Source: Rhodococcoides fascians A25f (lineage in GTDB: Bacteria; Actinomycetota; Actinomycetes; Mycobacteriales; Mycobacteriaceae). From it: a stretch of 64,000 nucleotides of DNA. Each line of letters opens with the position of its first letter. Within the stretch, counting starts at the first letter, position 1. This document shows, in pieces, positions 35,700-44,630 of this stretch. The position numbers and the translations under genes were made by a program. The stretch is from contig NZ_CP049744.1 in NCBI RefSeq assembly GCF_000760935.2, forward strand, positions 868,001-932,000, read 5' to 3'. Under the pieces are notes generated by a model. It made no database searches. It worked only from the letters and a program-made list of their open reading frames with translations, and was not told the DNA's origin.

Positions 35700-36374
35700 C
35701 TAGCGAGCTCGGCGAGCCAGACGCTCGGAGTCCGAGATCAGCACGGACTTGCCCTCGAGGCGCAACCATCCGCGGTGTGCGAAGTCGGCGAGTGCCTTGT
35801 TGACGGTCTCGCGAGAGGCACCGACGAGCTGAGCGATCTCTTCCTGCGTCAGGTCGTGGGTCACGCGAAGCGATCCCGCTTCCTGTGTGCCGAAGCGCTG
35901 CGCGAGCTGCAGCAGTGCCTTCGCGACACGTCCGGGGACGTCGGTGAAGATGAGGTCGGCCAGGTTGTTGTTGGTGCGACGCAACCGGCGAGCCAGCACG
36001 CGCAGCAACTGCTCGGCGATCTCGGGGCGCTGGTCGATCCAGTCCTTGAGCGCGGCGCGGTCCATGCTGACCGCGCGCACCTCGGTGACCGTAGTGGCCG
36101 AGGACGTACGCGGGCCGGGATCGAAGATGGAGAGCTCGCCGAACATGTCCGACGGTCCCATGATCGTCAGCAGGTTCTCGCGGCCGTCGGGAGAGCGTCG
36201 TCCGAGCTTGATCTTGCCGGAAACGATGATGTAGAGCCGGTCTCCGGGCTCACCCTCGTTGAACACGACGTGTCCGCGGGGGAAATCGACAGGCTGCAGC
36301 TGCTTCGTCAGGGCCGCTACCGCAGAGGGTTCGACTCCTTGGAAGATGCCGGCCCGTGCCAGGACGTCGTCCAC
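35700..36374 (-). CDS. crp: Crp/Fnr-family global regulator (Rv3676/GlxR counterpart)
   Basis: 224 residues from GTG 36374, preceded by AAAGGAG; this length equals that of M. tuberculosis Crp. The N-terminal cyclic-nucleotide-binding beta roll includes the [18 protein letters not shown] and [19 protein letters not shown] phosphate-binding cassette. The C-terminal winged helix carries [21 protein letters not shown] as recognition unit. It should bind TGTGA-N6-TCACA sites and control carbon and respiration genes; two such sites lie upstream of acs in this window. Upstream, a short hairpin (36530-36547, ACTCGGT/ACCGAGT) is the only structure I see. Confidence 0.95.
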   Translation of the reverse strand: MDDVLARAGIFQGVEPSAVAALTKQLQPVDFPRGHVVFNEGEPGDRLYIIVSGKIKLGRRSPDGRENLLTIMGPSDMFGELSIFDPGPRTSSATTVTEVRAVSMDRAALKDWIDQRPEIAEQLLRVLARRLRRTNNNLADLIFTDVPGRVAKALLQLAQRFGTQEAGSLRVTHDLTQEEIAQLVGASRETVNKALADFAHRGWLRLEGKSVLISDSERLARRAR

Positions 36375-36642
36375 TTGCGCTCCTTTAGGGATGTCGACGA
36401 TGCGGCAAACCCGCACCACCGAAGGCGTTTGTACACAGTCGTGCCACCCACCGAACTGCGTGGGCAGTTCAGGCGTCGAAGCCGGTGCAATGTTCAAACA
36501 CAACAATTACCTCAGGGGAGTCTACTTCGACTCGGTCGAAACCGAGTGATCGACGCCACCACAGGTTGCCAGAGCTATTGAGTGTGTGTTCCCGTTCACC
36601 GAAAATTCATCGAAATCGCGGCCTATCGGACAAAATGGTTGC

Positions 36643-36912
36643 TCAGCTGGCGCGTTGGTCGACCATGCCGTCGCGCGTGTCGATGGTCCGCGGTGGGGTC
36701 TGCCGACGCTTGCGGGTGTTGAAACGAGCCAGCGCGTGCGGGAAGCCTTCGTTGGCCAGTGTGGCGACCTCGGACTTGCTCGCTTGATCGAGAAATTCCT
36801 CTACTTCGTGCTCCCGGACGCCGAGCTTGCTGAGCCGGAACTCGACGCGCTCCATCGCGAGTGCGAAGAGCATGAGTAGTACCGGAAAGAGCACCACGGC
36901 GAGTCCTTGCAT
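36643..36912 (-). CDS. Small single-pass membrane protein (Rv3675-like position)
   Basis: 89 residues from ATG 36912. An N-terminal membrane segment (LAVVLFPVLLMLFALAM) is followed by a soluble tail with an acidic then basic character (REHEVEEFLDQASKSEVATL, then ARFNTRKRRQTPP). No catalytic motif is visible and the function is unknown. It lies between crp and nth, where mycobacteria also carry a small membrane protein gene; that conservation of place is the main support. It is divergent from nth with 92 bp between. Confidence 0.75.
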   Translation of the reverse strand: MQGLAVVLFPVLLMLFALAMERVEFRLSKLGVREHEVEEFLDQASKSEVATLANEGFPHALARFNTRKRRQTPPRTIDTRDGMVDQRAS

Positions 36913-37004
36913 ACCGGCCAGTTAACACCGAAAAGGTCTCGATACAAACACAGCTCGGTGCGGTCGCGTAGTTCGTTACGCATTCTTGTCCGTACAGTTG
37001 TGGA

Positions 37005-37772
37005 GTGGATTCGACAGCCCCGAAACGCCCCGACGTGCGCAAACGCGAGGAGACGCACCTCGGGCTCGTGCGTCGAGCTCGGCGAATGAATCGGACGCTC
37101 GGGGTCGCCTTTCCGCACGTGTACTGCGAACTCGACTTCACCACGCCCCTCGAACTGGCCGTGGCGACCATCCTGTCCGCGCAGTGCACCGACAAACGCG
37201 TCAACATGGTCACCCCGGCACTGTTCGTGAGATACCGCACAGCCCGCGACTACGCCGAGGCAGACCGGACCGAACTCGAGGAGTTCATCCGCACCACGGG
37301 GTTCTATCGGAACAAGGCCAACTCGTTGATCGGGCTGGGACAGAAGCTGCTGGAGAACTTCGACGGCGACGTGCCGGCGACTCTGAAAGACCTCGTCACC
37401 CTTCCGGGTATCGGCCGCAAGACGGCCAACGTCGTTCTCGGCAACGCGTTCGACGTACCCGGCATCACGGTCGACACCCACTTCGGCCGGCTGGTGCGGC
37501 GCTGGCAGTGGACGGAGGAAGAGGACTCGGTCAAGGTCGAGCACGCGGTCGGTGCACTGATAGAGCGCAAAGAGTGGACTCTGCTCTCGCATCGCGTCAT
37601 CTTCCACGGTCGACGCGTCTGCCACTCCCGTACTCCGGCGTGCGGAGTGTGCGTCCTCGCCAAGGACTGCCCGTCGTTCGGCCTCGGTCCGACCGATCCA
37701 GCCGCCGCTGCAGCCCTGGTGCGGGGTCCCGAGACCGAACACCTTCTCGCTCTTGCCGGAATCGTGTCGTGA
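37005..37772 (+). CDS. nth: Endonuclease III (DNA glycosylase/AP lyase)
   Basis: 255 residues from GTG 37005. It removes oxidised pyrimidines and cleaves at AP sites. The helix-hairpin-helix is [12 protein letters not shown], which includes the catalytic Lys, and the catalytic Asp is in [11 protein letters not shown]. The [4Fe-4S] cluster cysteines are in [17 protein letters not shown] (C-x6-C-x2-C-x5-C). The length is slightly above E. coli Nth because of N- and C-terminal extensions. It is the first gene of the four-gene operon nth-tlpA-nudix-marP, each overlapping the next by 4 nt. Confidence 0.96.
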   Translation: MDSTAPKRPDVRKREETHLGLVRRARRMNRTLGVAFPHVYCELDFTTPLELAVATILSAQCTDKRVNMVTPALFVRYRTARDYAEADRTELEEFIRTTGFYRNKANSLIGLGQKLLENFDGDVPATLKDLVTLPGIGRKTANVVLGNAFDVPGITVDTHFGRLVRRWQWTEEEDSVKVEHAVGALIERKEWTLLSHRVIFHGRRVCHSRTPACGVCVLAKDCPSFGLGPTDPAAAAALVRGPETEHLLALAGIVS

Positions 37773-38431
37773 ACAAGGCCGCTCTTCGCTGGTCTCTGGT
37801 TGCGCTCATTCTCGTCGTCGGGATGGTCTACGCACTGTGGCCACGCAGTGAATCTCCCGGCGCGCAGCGCTCGGACGGTCCCGGCCTCGGTCAGGCAGGA
37901 CCGTCGACGGCCGAGCGCCGGGCCGCCGACACACCCGAAGCTCTCGCACCGTTGCGACAGAACGCCGGTCTTGCCGCATGTCCGACGCCGTCGGGCGATG
38001 CAACGGGTCCGTTGACGGGCATCACACTCGAATGCATCGGCGACGGCTCGTACGTCGACCTGGGCCAAGCCCTGGCCGGCCGCCCCGCGTTGCTGAACAT
38101 CTGGGCCTACTGGTGTGCCCCCTGCGCGGAGGAACTGCCTTACCTGCAGCAATACGCGGAGCGGGCGGGTGATGCCATCACCGTCCTCACCGTCCACAAC
38201 GACGCCAACGAGGCGAACGGCCTCACGCGGCTCACCGATTACGGGGTCACTCTGCCCGGAGTTCAGGACGGTGGCGGCCGCGTGGCGGCCGCGGTGGGAG
38301 CACCGAATGTTCTGCCCGTATCCGTTTTGATATCTGCGGATGGCACTGTCGCCAAGGTGCTACCTCAACCCTTCTCGAGCGTCGACGACATCGCCGACGC
38401 CGTGCGCGAGAACCTCGGAGTTGCGTCGTGA
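37769..38431 (+). CDS. Membrane-anchored TlpA/ResA-like thiol-disulfide protein (Rv3673c counterpart)
   Basis: 220 residues from GTG 37769, overlapping the nth stop. An N-terminal signal anchor ([17 protein letters not shown]) leads to an Ala/Pro/Gly linker and a thioredoxin-like domain with the active-site motif [16 protein letters not shown]. The cis-Pro loop is in [10 protein letters not shown]. TlpA/ResA proteins act outside the membrane in disulfide exchange, often in cytochrome c maturation. Placement directly upstream of a Nudix gene and marP is conserved in mycobacteria. Confidence 0.92.
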   Translation: MNKAALRWSLVALILVVGMVYALWPRSESPGAQRSDGPGLGQAGPSTAERRAADTPEALAPLRQNAGLAACPTPSGDATGPLTGITLECIGDGSYVDLGQALAGRPALLNIWAYWCAPCAEELPYLQQYAERAGDAITVLTVHNDANEANGLTRLTDYGVTLPGVQDGGGRVAAAVGAPNVLPVSVLISADGTVAKVLPQPFSSVDDIADAVRENLGVAS

Positions 38432-39141
38432 GCGCACCCGAGTGGCTCGGGCGCATGCTCGACGTCGCCGGCAGCGCGAACGGACTGACCGACACCACCG
38501 GCATCAACCCGGTGCTGCAGCGGCACGCGAAGCCGGAGGACCGAACCCGTTCCGCGGCGGTGTTGGTGCTGTTCGGCGGGCCGGCCGCCGCTGATCCGAC
38601 CGCTCCCGGTGGGCTCCCCGCCGACGCCGACGTACTGCTGACCCAGCGCGCGTCGACACTGCGTGATCACAGCGGACAGATCGCCTTCCCCGGTGGTGCC
38701 ACCGATCCCGGCGACGACGGTCCCGTCGGTACGGCGCTGCGGGAGGCGCAGGAGGAAACCGGGCTCGACCCCGCCGGCGTCGTCCCGCTGGCGACGATGC
38801 CCGGGATCTACGTGCCACCGTCGCGCTTCGATGTGGTTCCGGTGCTCTCGTACTGGCAGGCCCCGAGTCCGGTTCGGGTGGTCGACGCGGGCGAAACCGA
38901 GCGGGTGGTGCGAGTTCCGTTGCGAGAGTTGCTCGATCCGGACAACCGCTTCCAGGTGCGCCATCCCGCCGGCTACCAGGGCCCGGCCTTCTCGGTACAG
39001 GGAATGCTGGTGTGGGGATTCACGGGCGGTATTCTGGCGGGCCTGCTCGCTGTGTCGGGCTGGGAGTCCGAGTGGGACACGGGGGACATACGCGATCTGG
39101 AGGCCAGCTTGACTGCGGTAGGAGCGAGGCTCGATCGGTGA
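38428..39141 (+). CDS. Nudix hydrolase, CoA-pyrophosphatase-like (Rv3672c counterpart)
   Basis: 237 residues from GTG 38428, overlapping the TlpA-like stop. The Nudix box GGATDPGDDGPVGTALREAQ continues into EETGLD. The upstream DHSGQIAFPGG segment and the LLTQRASTLRDH stretch fit the NudL/CoAse group (UPF0035-type), which cleaves CoA or acyl-CoA to 4'-phosphopantetheine and 3',5'-ADP. The C-terminal domain has FSVQGMLVWGFTGGIL. Substrate not provable from sequence. Operon with nth and marP. Confidence 0.92.
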   Translation: MSAPEWLGRMLDVAGSANGLTDTTGINPVLQRHAKPEDRTRSAAVLVLFGGPAAADPTAPGGLPADADVLLTQRASTLRDHSGQIAFPGGATDPGDDGPVGTALREAQEETGLDPAGVVPLATMPGIYVPPSRFDVVPVLSYWQAPSPVRVVDAGETERVVRVPLRELLDPDNRFQVRHPAGYQGPAFSVQGMLVWGFTGGILAGLLAVSGWESEWDTGDIRDLEASLTAVGARLDR

Positions 39142-40328
39142 CGGGTTCAGGGTGGGTCGATATCGCGGTGGTCGCCATCGCACTGTTGGCGGCAACATCG
39201 GGATGGCGGCAGGGTGCGGTGGCGTCGGCGCTGGCGTTTCTCGGCGTCGTGCTCGGTGCCGTTGCCGGAATTCTGGTGGCACCGCACGTGCTCGAGCACG
39301 TCGACGGTTCGCGAATGCGGGTCTTCGTCGGTATCGCGTTGATCGTGGTGTTGGTGATCGTCGGCGAGGTGGCCGGCATGGTTCTGGGTCGCGCGTTGCG
39401 CAGCGGAATACATTCGCGCGCAGCCAGATCCGTCGACAGCACGATCGGGGCCGGGTTGCAGGCCGCGGCCGTTCTCGCTGCCGCGTGGCTGCTCGCCATT
39501 CCGCTGACGTCGTCGTCGCAGCCCGAGGTCGCCAGTGCGGTGCGCGGCTCGACGGTCCTGGGCAAGGTCGACGAGGTGGCACCCGACTGGTTGCGTCAGG
39601 TGCCCAAGGAATTCTCGGCGCTGCTCGACACCTCCGGATTGCCGGACGTCATCGGACCGTTCGGTCGTACGCCGGTTGCCGATGTCGCGGCTCCGGATTC
39701 CGGCATCGCCGCGGGTCCGATTCCGGTGGCGCTGCAGTCCAGCGTCATCAAGATCAACGGCATCGCGCCGAGCTGCCAGAAAGCACTGGAGGGCTCCGGC
39801 TTCGTCGTCGGGTCCGACCTGGTGATGACCAACGCGCACGTCGTGGCAGGCACGTCCGAGGTGACCGTCGATTCTCCCAACGGCCCGCTCGACGCCGACG
39901 TCGTACTGTTCGACCCCGAAGAAGACGTTGCTGTGCTTCGTGTTTCGGAGCTGCAGGCACCGGTGTTGAACTTCGCGCCGACGCCGGCCGAATCCGGATC
40001 CGACGCCATCGTGCTCGGCTACCCCGGCGGCGGTCCTTACACGGCGAGCCCGGCCAGGATCCGCGAGATCATCAACCTCAGCGGCCCCGACATCTACCGC
40101 ACCGGAACCGTCCAACGCGAGGTCTACACGGTGCGCGGATCGGTGCGACAGGGCAATTCCGGTGGACCGCTGGTCAACTCGTCCGGTGAGGTTCTCGGTG
40201 TCGTGTTCGGTGCCGCTGTCGACGACCCCGACACCGGATTCGTGCTGACCGCGTCGGAGATCGCGGACGAGCTGGCGCGGAGCTTCGATGCGCCGGTCAG
40301 CGTGGGTACCGGCGACTGCATCGTCTGA
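39138..40328 (+). CDS. marP: Membrane-bound serine protease MarP (acid-resistance protease)
   Basis: 396 residues from GTG 39138, overlapping the Nudix stop. Four N-terminal membrane segments (CvpA-like, about 1-125) precede a linker and a chymotrypsin-fold periplasmic protease. The catalytic triad is His234 (TNAHVVAG), Asp263 (EEDVAVLR) and Ser341 (RQGNSGGPL); these positions nearly equal those of M. tuberculosis MarP. Two cysteines (in the SCQKALEG and GDCIV segments) may form the redox-sensitive disulfide described for MarP. The mycobacterial protein keeps internal pH in acid by processing a peptidoglycan hydrolase. Last gene of the operon. Confidence 0.95.
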   Translation: MTGSGWVDIAVVAIALLAATSGWRQGAVASALAFLGVVLGAVAGILVAPHVLEHVDGSRMRVFVGIALIVVLVIVGEVAGMVLGRALRSGIHSRAARSVDSTIGAGLQAAAVLAAAWLLAIPLTSSSQPEVASAVRGSTVLGKVDEVAPDWLRQVPKEFSALLDTSGLPDVIGPFGRTPVADVAAPDSGIAAGPIPVALQSSVIKINGIAPSCQKALEGSGFVVGSDLVMTNAHVVAGTSEVTVDSPNGPLDADVVLFDPEEDVAVLRVSELQAPVLNFAPTPAESGSDAIVLGYPGGGPYTASPARIREIINLSGPDIYRTGTVQREVYTVRGSVRQGNSGGPLVNSSGEVLGVVFGAAVDDPDTGFVLTASEIADELARSFDAPVSVGTGDCIV

Positions 40329-40350
40329 CCCTGTCGTCCAGCCCGGTCGT

Positions 40351-41283
40351 CTAGCCCTCGCGCACGATGCGCAGGATCTCCTCGGACACCACGTCCGGTG
40401 CTTCCTGGTGCACGTAGTGCCCCACGTCCCGCACTGTTCGACGCGTCAGGCCCGGGGCCCAGTGCCGATCCCGATCGAGGGTGGTGGGCAGCACGTACGG
40501 GTCGAGGTCGCCGATGATCTGCGCGACGGGAATCGAGGTGCGCACGTCGACGGCATCCATGAAGCGCCGGCCGTCGGAGCGGAACTGGCTGCGGAACGCC
40601 CAGCGCTGATATTCGAGCGCACAATGTGCGGCACCGGGAATGCGGATGGCAGAGCTCATCTTGGCGGCGGTGTCTGCAAAATCCTCGGTGCTCTTCCATG
40701 CGGACCCGGCTCGACTACGCATCAGTTCTTCCACCGCGCCGCCGCCTCGACGCGTCAGCAGCCTCTCGGGCCGCAGAGGAACCTGGTAGCGAACGAAGTG
40801 CGGCAGCAGAGCCGCGCGTTGTGCAGAATCCTTCAGCACGGCGCGGCGCAGGGAGATGGGGTGTGGGGCGTTGATGAGCACCATCGAGCGCACCAGACGT
40901 GGATGCAGAGCCGAGCTGGCCCAGCAGACCAGTCCGCCGTCGGCGTGGCCGACGAACGTGGCGTTCGGGTAGCCGAGGGCGCGAATCAGGCCGACGATGT
41001 CGCCGGCGAGGGTCCACCCGTCGTATCCGCGTGGGGGCTTGTCGGAGTCGCCGTACCCACGCAGGTCGACGGCGACGGCGCGCACACCGGACCGAGCGAG
41101 TGCGTCGAGTTGGTGTCGCCACGAGTACCAGAAATCGGCGAAGCCGTGCAGTAGGACCACCAGCGGCGCGTTCGGTTCGTGTTCGCCGACTTCGACGATG
41201 TGGAACCGGATTCCGTTGGCGTGGATATCGCGATGGATCCACTGTCCCGGATAGCGGACCGTGGACGGATCGGGTTGATTCAT
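40351..41283 (-). CDS. ephE: Alpha/beta hydrolase, epoxide-hydrolase-like (EphE counterpart)
   Basis: 310 residues from ATG 41283. The oxyanion segment is LLHGFADFWYSWRHQ, the nucleophile Asp is in FVGHADGGLVCWA, and the late acid and His are in QIIGDLDPYVLP and VGHYVHQEAP. An Asp rather than Ser nucleophile supports epoxide hydrolase or dehalogenase chemistry. Position between marP and the Rv3669-like gene matches EphE of M. tuberculosis. It is convergent with marP and 24 bp downstream of the Rv3669-like gene on the same strand, so the two are probably cotranscribed. Confidence 0.9.
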   Translation of the reverse strand: MNQPDPSTVRYPGQWIHRDIHANGIRFHIVEVGEHEPNAPLVVLLHGFADFWYSWRHQLDALARSGVRAVAVDLRGYGDSDKPPRGYDGWTLAGDIVGLIRALGYPNATFVGHADGGLVCWASSALHPRLVRSMVLINAPHPISLRRAVLKDSAQRAALLPHFVRYQVPLRPERLLTRRGGGAVEELMRSRAGSAWKSTEDFADTAAKMSSAIRIPGAAHCALEYQRWAFRSQFRSDGRRFMDAVDVRTSIPVAQIIGDLDPYVLPTTLDRDRHWAPGLTRRTVRDVGHYVHQEAPDVVSEEILRIVREG

Positions 41284-41307
41284 ACTGCTCGACTCGCCGG
41301 GCGTCGA

Positions 41308-41802
41308 CTACTTCTTGTAGCCGGGAATTCCGGGGATGGAATCGTGCTGGTTCGGCAGTACCGTCGACGCCTGCTTGAGCGAGTCGATGGTCTTCTCGGG
41401 CTTGCGCAGCTTCTTGACTCTGCGATAGCCCAGGAAACCGAACAGCGCCGCGGCCAACACCATGACGGCGAACACTATGAGGAAGGCCGCCCAGCGGTAG
41501 AGCCACACGTCGAGCAGTTCGGCAGCGAAGAAGAAGAAGAAGAACGAGCTGAACAGCAGCACCGTCAGCGCGATGATGAAGAAGACGCTGCCCTGCAGAC
41601 CCTTCTTGACCTCGCCGGTGACCTCGGCCTTGGCGAGAGCGACTTCGGCGCGCACGAGCGTCGAGACCTGGGTGGTGGCGTCCTTGACGAGATTTCCGAT
41701 GCTGGCGCTACCAGGGGTGCGGGCATCGACATCGGTCAGAGGTATCGACGAAATCGTATTCGGGACGCCGTTTCCGTATCCCTTGTCATTGCTGACGCTC
41801 AA
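41308..41802 (-). CDS. Phage-holin-superfamily-III-like membrane protein (DUF1469, Rv3669-like)
   Basis: 164 residues from TTG 41802, with AAGGGG upstream. A soluble N-terminus is followed by an amphipathic helix (LVKDATTQVSTLVRAEVALAKA), then two membrane segments (SVFFIIALTVLLFSSFFFFFF and AAFLIVFAVMVLAAALFGFL) and a basic tail. This is the DUF1469/Actinobacterial holin-like family, membrane proteins of unknown function not related to phage lysis. Probably in one unit with ephE. Confidence 0.83.
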   Translation of the reverse strand: MSVSNDKGYGNGVPNTISSIPLTDVDARTPGSASIGNLVKDATTQVSTLVRAEVALAKAEVTGEVKKGLQGSVFFIIALTVLLFSSFFFFFFAAELLDVWLYRWAAFLIVFAVMVLAAALFGFLGYRRVKKLRKPEKTIDSLKQASTVLPNQHDSIPGIPGYKK

Positions 41803-42018
41803 CTCTCGACCCCTTGTAATCGCTCTGCTCGGTGTTGCGGAAGATCGTATCGACAGTAGTGCCTAGGTAGCAGGTTAACCGCTACGCGGCAGCCGAGCGA
41901 TGCTCGGCCCGCCGATGGTTACCTCCCCGCCCGTCGAGACAAACACGGAAATGTTGCACCAATCGGCAACGAACAGACCGGGGGCGTGAAATTCTCAGGT
42001 GTTCATCAGGTAATTTCC

Positions 42019-42031
42019 AGGGAACTTCCCT
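42019..42031. promoter_or_regulatory. Perfect palindrome just upstream of the MFS gene
   Basis: AGGGAA-C-TTCCCT, a 6-1-6 perfect palindrome, ends 4 nt before the AGGAG ribosome site (42036-42040). It could be an operator or hide the leader region. A further hairpin (41892-41908, GCCGAGC/GCTCGGC) lies upstream. Confidence 0.45.
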
Positions 42032-42046
42032 CTTCAGGAGCAATTC

Positions 42047-43417
42047 GTGAGTTCACCACACGCCGTCACGGACGACGGCGCAATTCCCGCACCTCAGGTG
42101 CCTCGGTCGCGCATCGTGATCGCCTCGATGGTCGGCACGTCGATCGAGTTCTTCGACTTCTACATCTATGCCACCGCCGCCGTGCTCGTCTTCCCCCGCC
42201 TGTTCTTCCCTGCGGGCAACGACACGACCGCGCTGCTCGCATCGTTCGCGACGTTCGGTTTGGCGTTCGTGGCGCGACCCATCGGCTCGATTCTGTTCGG
42301 CCACTTCGGCGATCGCATCGGACGCAAGGCGACCCTCGTCGGGTCCCTGCTGACGATGGGTGTCGCGACGTTCGCGATCGGACTGCTGCCGACGTACGCC
42401 GCGGTGGGTCTGTGGGCACCGGCTCTGCTGGCGATCATGCGCTTCACCCAGGGCGTCGGCCTCGGCGGTGAGTGGAGTGGTGCGGCGTTGCTGGCCACCG
42501 AAACCGCCAAGCCGGGCAAGCGAGCCTGGGCCGCGATGTACCCGCAGTTGGGTGCGCCGATCGGCTTCTTCTTCGCCAACGGCATCTTCTTGCTCATCGT
42601 CATCGCGACCGGCTACGACTCCGCGAACTCCGGCACCGACCACGCGTTCCTCACGTGGGGCTGGCGTATCCCGTTCCTGCTCAGCGCGATCATGGTGATC
42701 ATCGGCCTGTACGTCCGACTCAAGCTCGAGGAGACGCCGGTGTTCAAGCTGGCCGTCGAGCGCGGCCAGAAGGTCAAGACCCCGTTGGCTCAGGTGTTCA
42801 AGACCAGCTGGCGTCAGCTGATCATCGGTACCTTCGTCATGCTCGCCACCTACACGCTCTTCTACATCATGACCACGTGGGTGGTCAGCTACGGAACGGG
42901 CAAGGTGGCCGACGTCAACGGTCCCAAGCTGGCCATCCCGTACACGGACTTCCTGGAGCTCCAGCTCATCGCGGTGCTGTTCTTCGCGGCCCTGATCCCG
43001 GTCGCCGGGCTGCTCGCCGACAAGTACGGCCGACGTCCGACGCTCATCGTCATCACCGCGGCGATCGTGCTGTTCGGTCTGTCGTTCCATTGGTTCGCCG
43101 ACCCGTCGTCCGCGTCGGCAGGCAAGATGCTGGTGTTCATGTGCGTCGGCCTCGGACTGATGGGCCTGACGTTCGGACCCATGAGTGCCGTTCTGCCCGA
43201 GCTGTTTCCGACCAACGTGCGCTACACCGGCTCGGGAATCTCGTACAACACCGCGTCGATCCTCGGTGCCGCAGTGGCACCGTTCATCGCCACCTGGCTG
43301 GTGAGCACCTACGGCGTCGGCTGGGTTGGCGTGTACCTCGCCATCGCCGCAGCACTGACACTGATCTCGCTGATCATCATGAAGGAAACACGAGACCAGT
43401 CGCTCGACAGCGTGTAG
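42047..43417 (+). CDS. MFS transporter, metabolite:H+ symporter family (ShiA/ProP-like)
   Basis: 456 residues from GTG 42047, with AGGAG upstream. Twelve hydrophobic segments are expected. The family marks are SMVGTSIEFFDFYIYATAA in TM1, GHFGDRIGRKATL between TM2 and TM3, MRFTQGVGLGGEWSGAALL in TM4, and LADKYGRRPT in the second half. The MHS group imports small organic acids, shikimate, betaine or dicarboxylates with protons; the substrate cannot be read from sequence. It is a single gene followed by a strong palindrome and then the CtaG-like gene. Confidence 0.93.
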   Translation: MSSPHAVTDDGAIPAPQVPRSRIVIASMVGTSIEFFDFYIYATAAVLVFPRLFFPAGNDTTALLASFATFGLAFVARPIGSILFGHFGDRIGRKATLVGSLLTMGVATFAIGLLPTYAAVGLWAPALLAIMRFTQGVGLGGEWSGAALLATETAKPGKRAWAAMYPQLGAPIGFFFANGIFLLIVIATGYDSANSGTDHAFLTWGWRIPFLLSAIMVIIGLYVRLKLEETPVFKLAVERGQKVKTPLAQVFKTSWRQLIIGTFVMLATYTLFYIMTTWVVSYGTGKVADVNGPKLAIPYTDFLELQLIAVLFFAALIPVAGLLADKYGRRPTLIVITAAIVLFGLSFHWFADPSSASAGKMLVFMCVGLGLMGLTFGPMSAVLPELFPTNVRYTGSGISYNTASILGAAVAPFIATWLVSTYGVGWVGVYLAIAAALTLISLIIMKETRDQSLDSV

Positions 43418-43436
43418 TTGGATTCACCGGCCGTCG

Positions 43437-43469
43437 CCCAGTATGTCCGAAACAATCGGACATACTGGG
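43437..43469. terminator. Perfect 14-bp palindrome downstream of the MFS gene
   Basis: Arms 43437-43450 (CCCAGTATGTCCGA) and 43456-43469 enclose a 5-nt loop. It lies 20 nt after the MFS stop and 55 nt before the next gene. It is only moderately GC-rich, so it may be an operator for the downstream gene as well as a terminator. Confidence 0.6.
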
Positions 43470-43523
43470 GCGCAACGGACTTGATTCGTTCGTGCAACGC
43501 GGATCGGGTGCACACTGGTTCCG

Positions 43524-44504
43524 GTGCCTCCCACGTGGACCTCCCTGATAGTCGACTGGCGATTCGATCCTGCCGCGATCGTGGTCGCTGCTGTACTCAC
43601 CTTTACGTATGTGCGAGCTGTGCGCCGATCGGCGCACAGCGGGACGCACATAGGTGCGGCACGCCGGGCCGGGTTCCTCCTGCTCGGGGTCGGTACCTTC
43701 GTTGTCGCGACGTGCTCTGCGGTCGGTGTCCTTGCCGATGAACTGTTCTGGGCGCGGTGCCTGCAGGTGGTGCTGCTGTTGATGGTCGTTCCCTTCGGCT
43801 TGGCGATGGGCCGCCCTCTCACGGCACTGCGCGAAGGCTCAGGAACGGGCGGCCGGAACAGGATCGACCGGCTCCTCACCCATGGATTCGTTCGCATATC
43901 GGTGCACCCCGCGACGACATCGGTGCTGATGATCGGTACACCCTGGTTGTTCTTTCTGACCCCGTGGTTGCACGTCGTACTTATCGATGCGGCAGCGGAT
44001 TTCGGCACTGCTCTCGTGTTCGTGACCGTTGGATTTCTGTACTTCTACGCTCGGTTGCAGGCGGATCCGGTGCCGCGTCGGTACTCGCAGTTGATTTCAA
44101 TGCTGATCACCATCGCCGAGATGCTCGGCGATGGCGTACTCGGAATCGTGCTGTGGCTCGGTCCGCTCCTGCCTGCGGTGGACTATCTGGGATCACTGAG
44201 GACGTGGGGGCCTGCACCGGTGACCGATCAGATAATCGGGGCCGGAGTGTTCTGGATCCTCGGGGACATCCTCGGTATGCCGTTTCTGCTGGCACTGTTG
44301 CGAGCATTCCGTCTCGACGAGAAGGCTGCGTCGGACCTCATCGATGCGGAACTCGATGAGGCACAAAAACATCCGACTCGACCTGGCGAGGCCGAGTCGA
44401 CGGTGGTGGCCGGCGAGGATCCTCCCGCTTCTGCTGGGGGACTGTGGTGGGCCGCGGACCCACAGTTGCACGACCGTTTCCGGGGTGAACCACCGAGGCA
44501 ATGA
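43524..44504 (+). CDS. Cytochrome c oxidase assembly factor CtaG-like membrane protein
   Basis: 326 residues from GTG 43524. Seven or so membrane segments are predicted, starting with PAAIVVAAVLTFTYVRAV. The family is suggested by FDP near the start, the long helix DELFWARCLQVVLLLMVV, the His-containing VRISVHPATTSVLMIGTPWL segment, and GFLYFYARLQADPVPRRYSQ. This caa3-type CtaG family is linked to copper insertion into cytochrome oxidase. The last 60 residues form a cytoplasmic, acidic tail. No oxidase gene is adjacent, so the role is inferred from family only. Confidence 0.83.
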   Translation: MPPTWTSLIVDWRFDPAAIVVAAVLTFTYVRAVRRSAHSGTHIGAARRAGFLLLGVGTFVVATCSAVGVLADELFWARCLQVVLLLMVVPFGLAMGRPLTALREGSGTGGRNRIDRLLTHGFVRISVHPATTSVLMIGTPWLFFLTPWLHVVLIDAAADFGTALVFVTVGFLYFYARLQADPVPRRYSQLISMLITIAEMLGDGVLGIVLWLGPLLPAVDYLGSLRTWGPAPVTDQIIGAGVFWILGDILGMPFLLALLRAFRLDEKAASDLIDAELDEAQKHPTRPGEAESTVVAGEDPPASAGGLWWAADPQLHDRFRGEPPRQ

Positions 44505-44630
44505 TGACCCGTTGCTCGATCACGTTGCGGGGCAGACAATTCGGGCAAAGCGCGCTCCGCTCCACATTGACGGTCGATTTTCAGGAAGTTGACCGCACAT
44601 CCTCAGGATCGAGGTCGACAGTGATCGACT

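Noticed and set aside
41308..41802. Prophage holin
   Set aside because: Holin-like annotation reflects a DUF1469 family of housekeeping membrane proteins; no phage genes are nearby.
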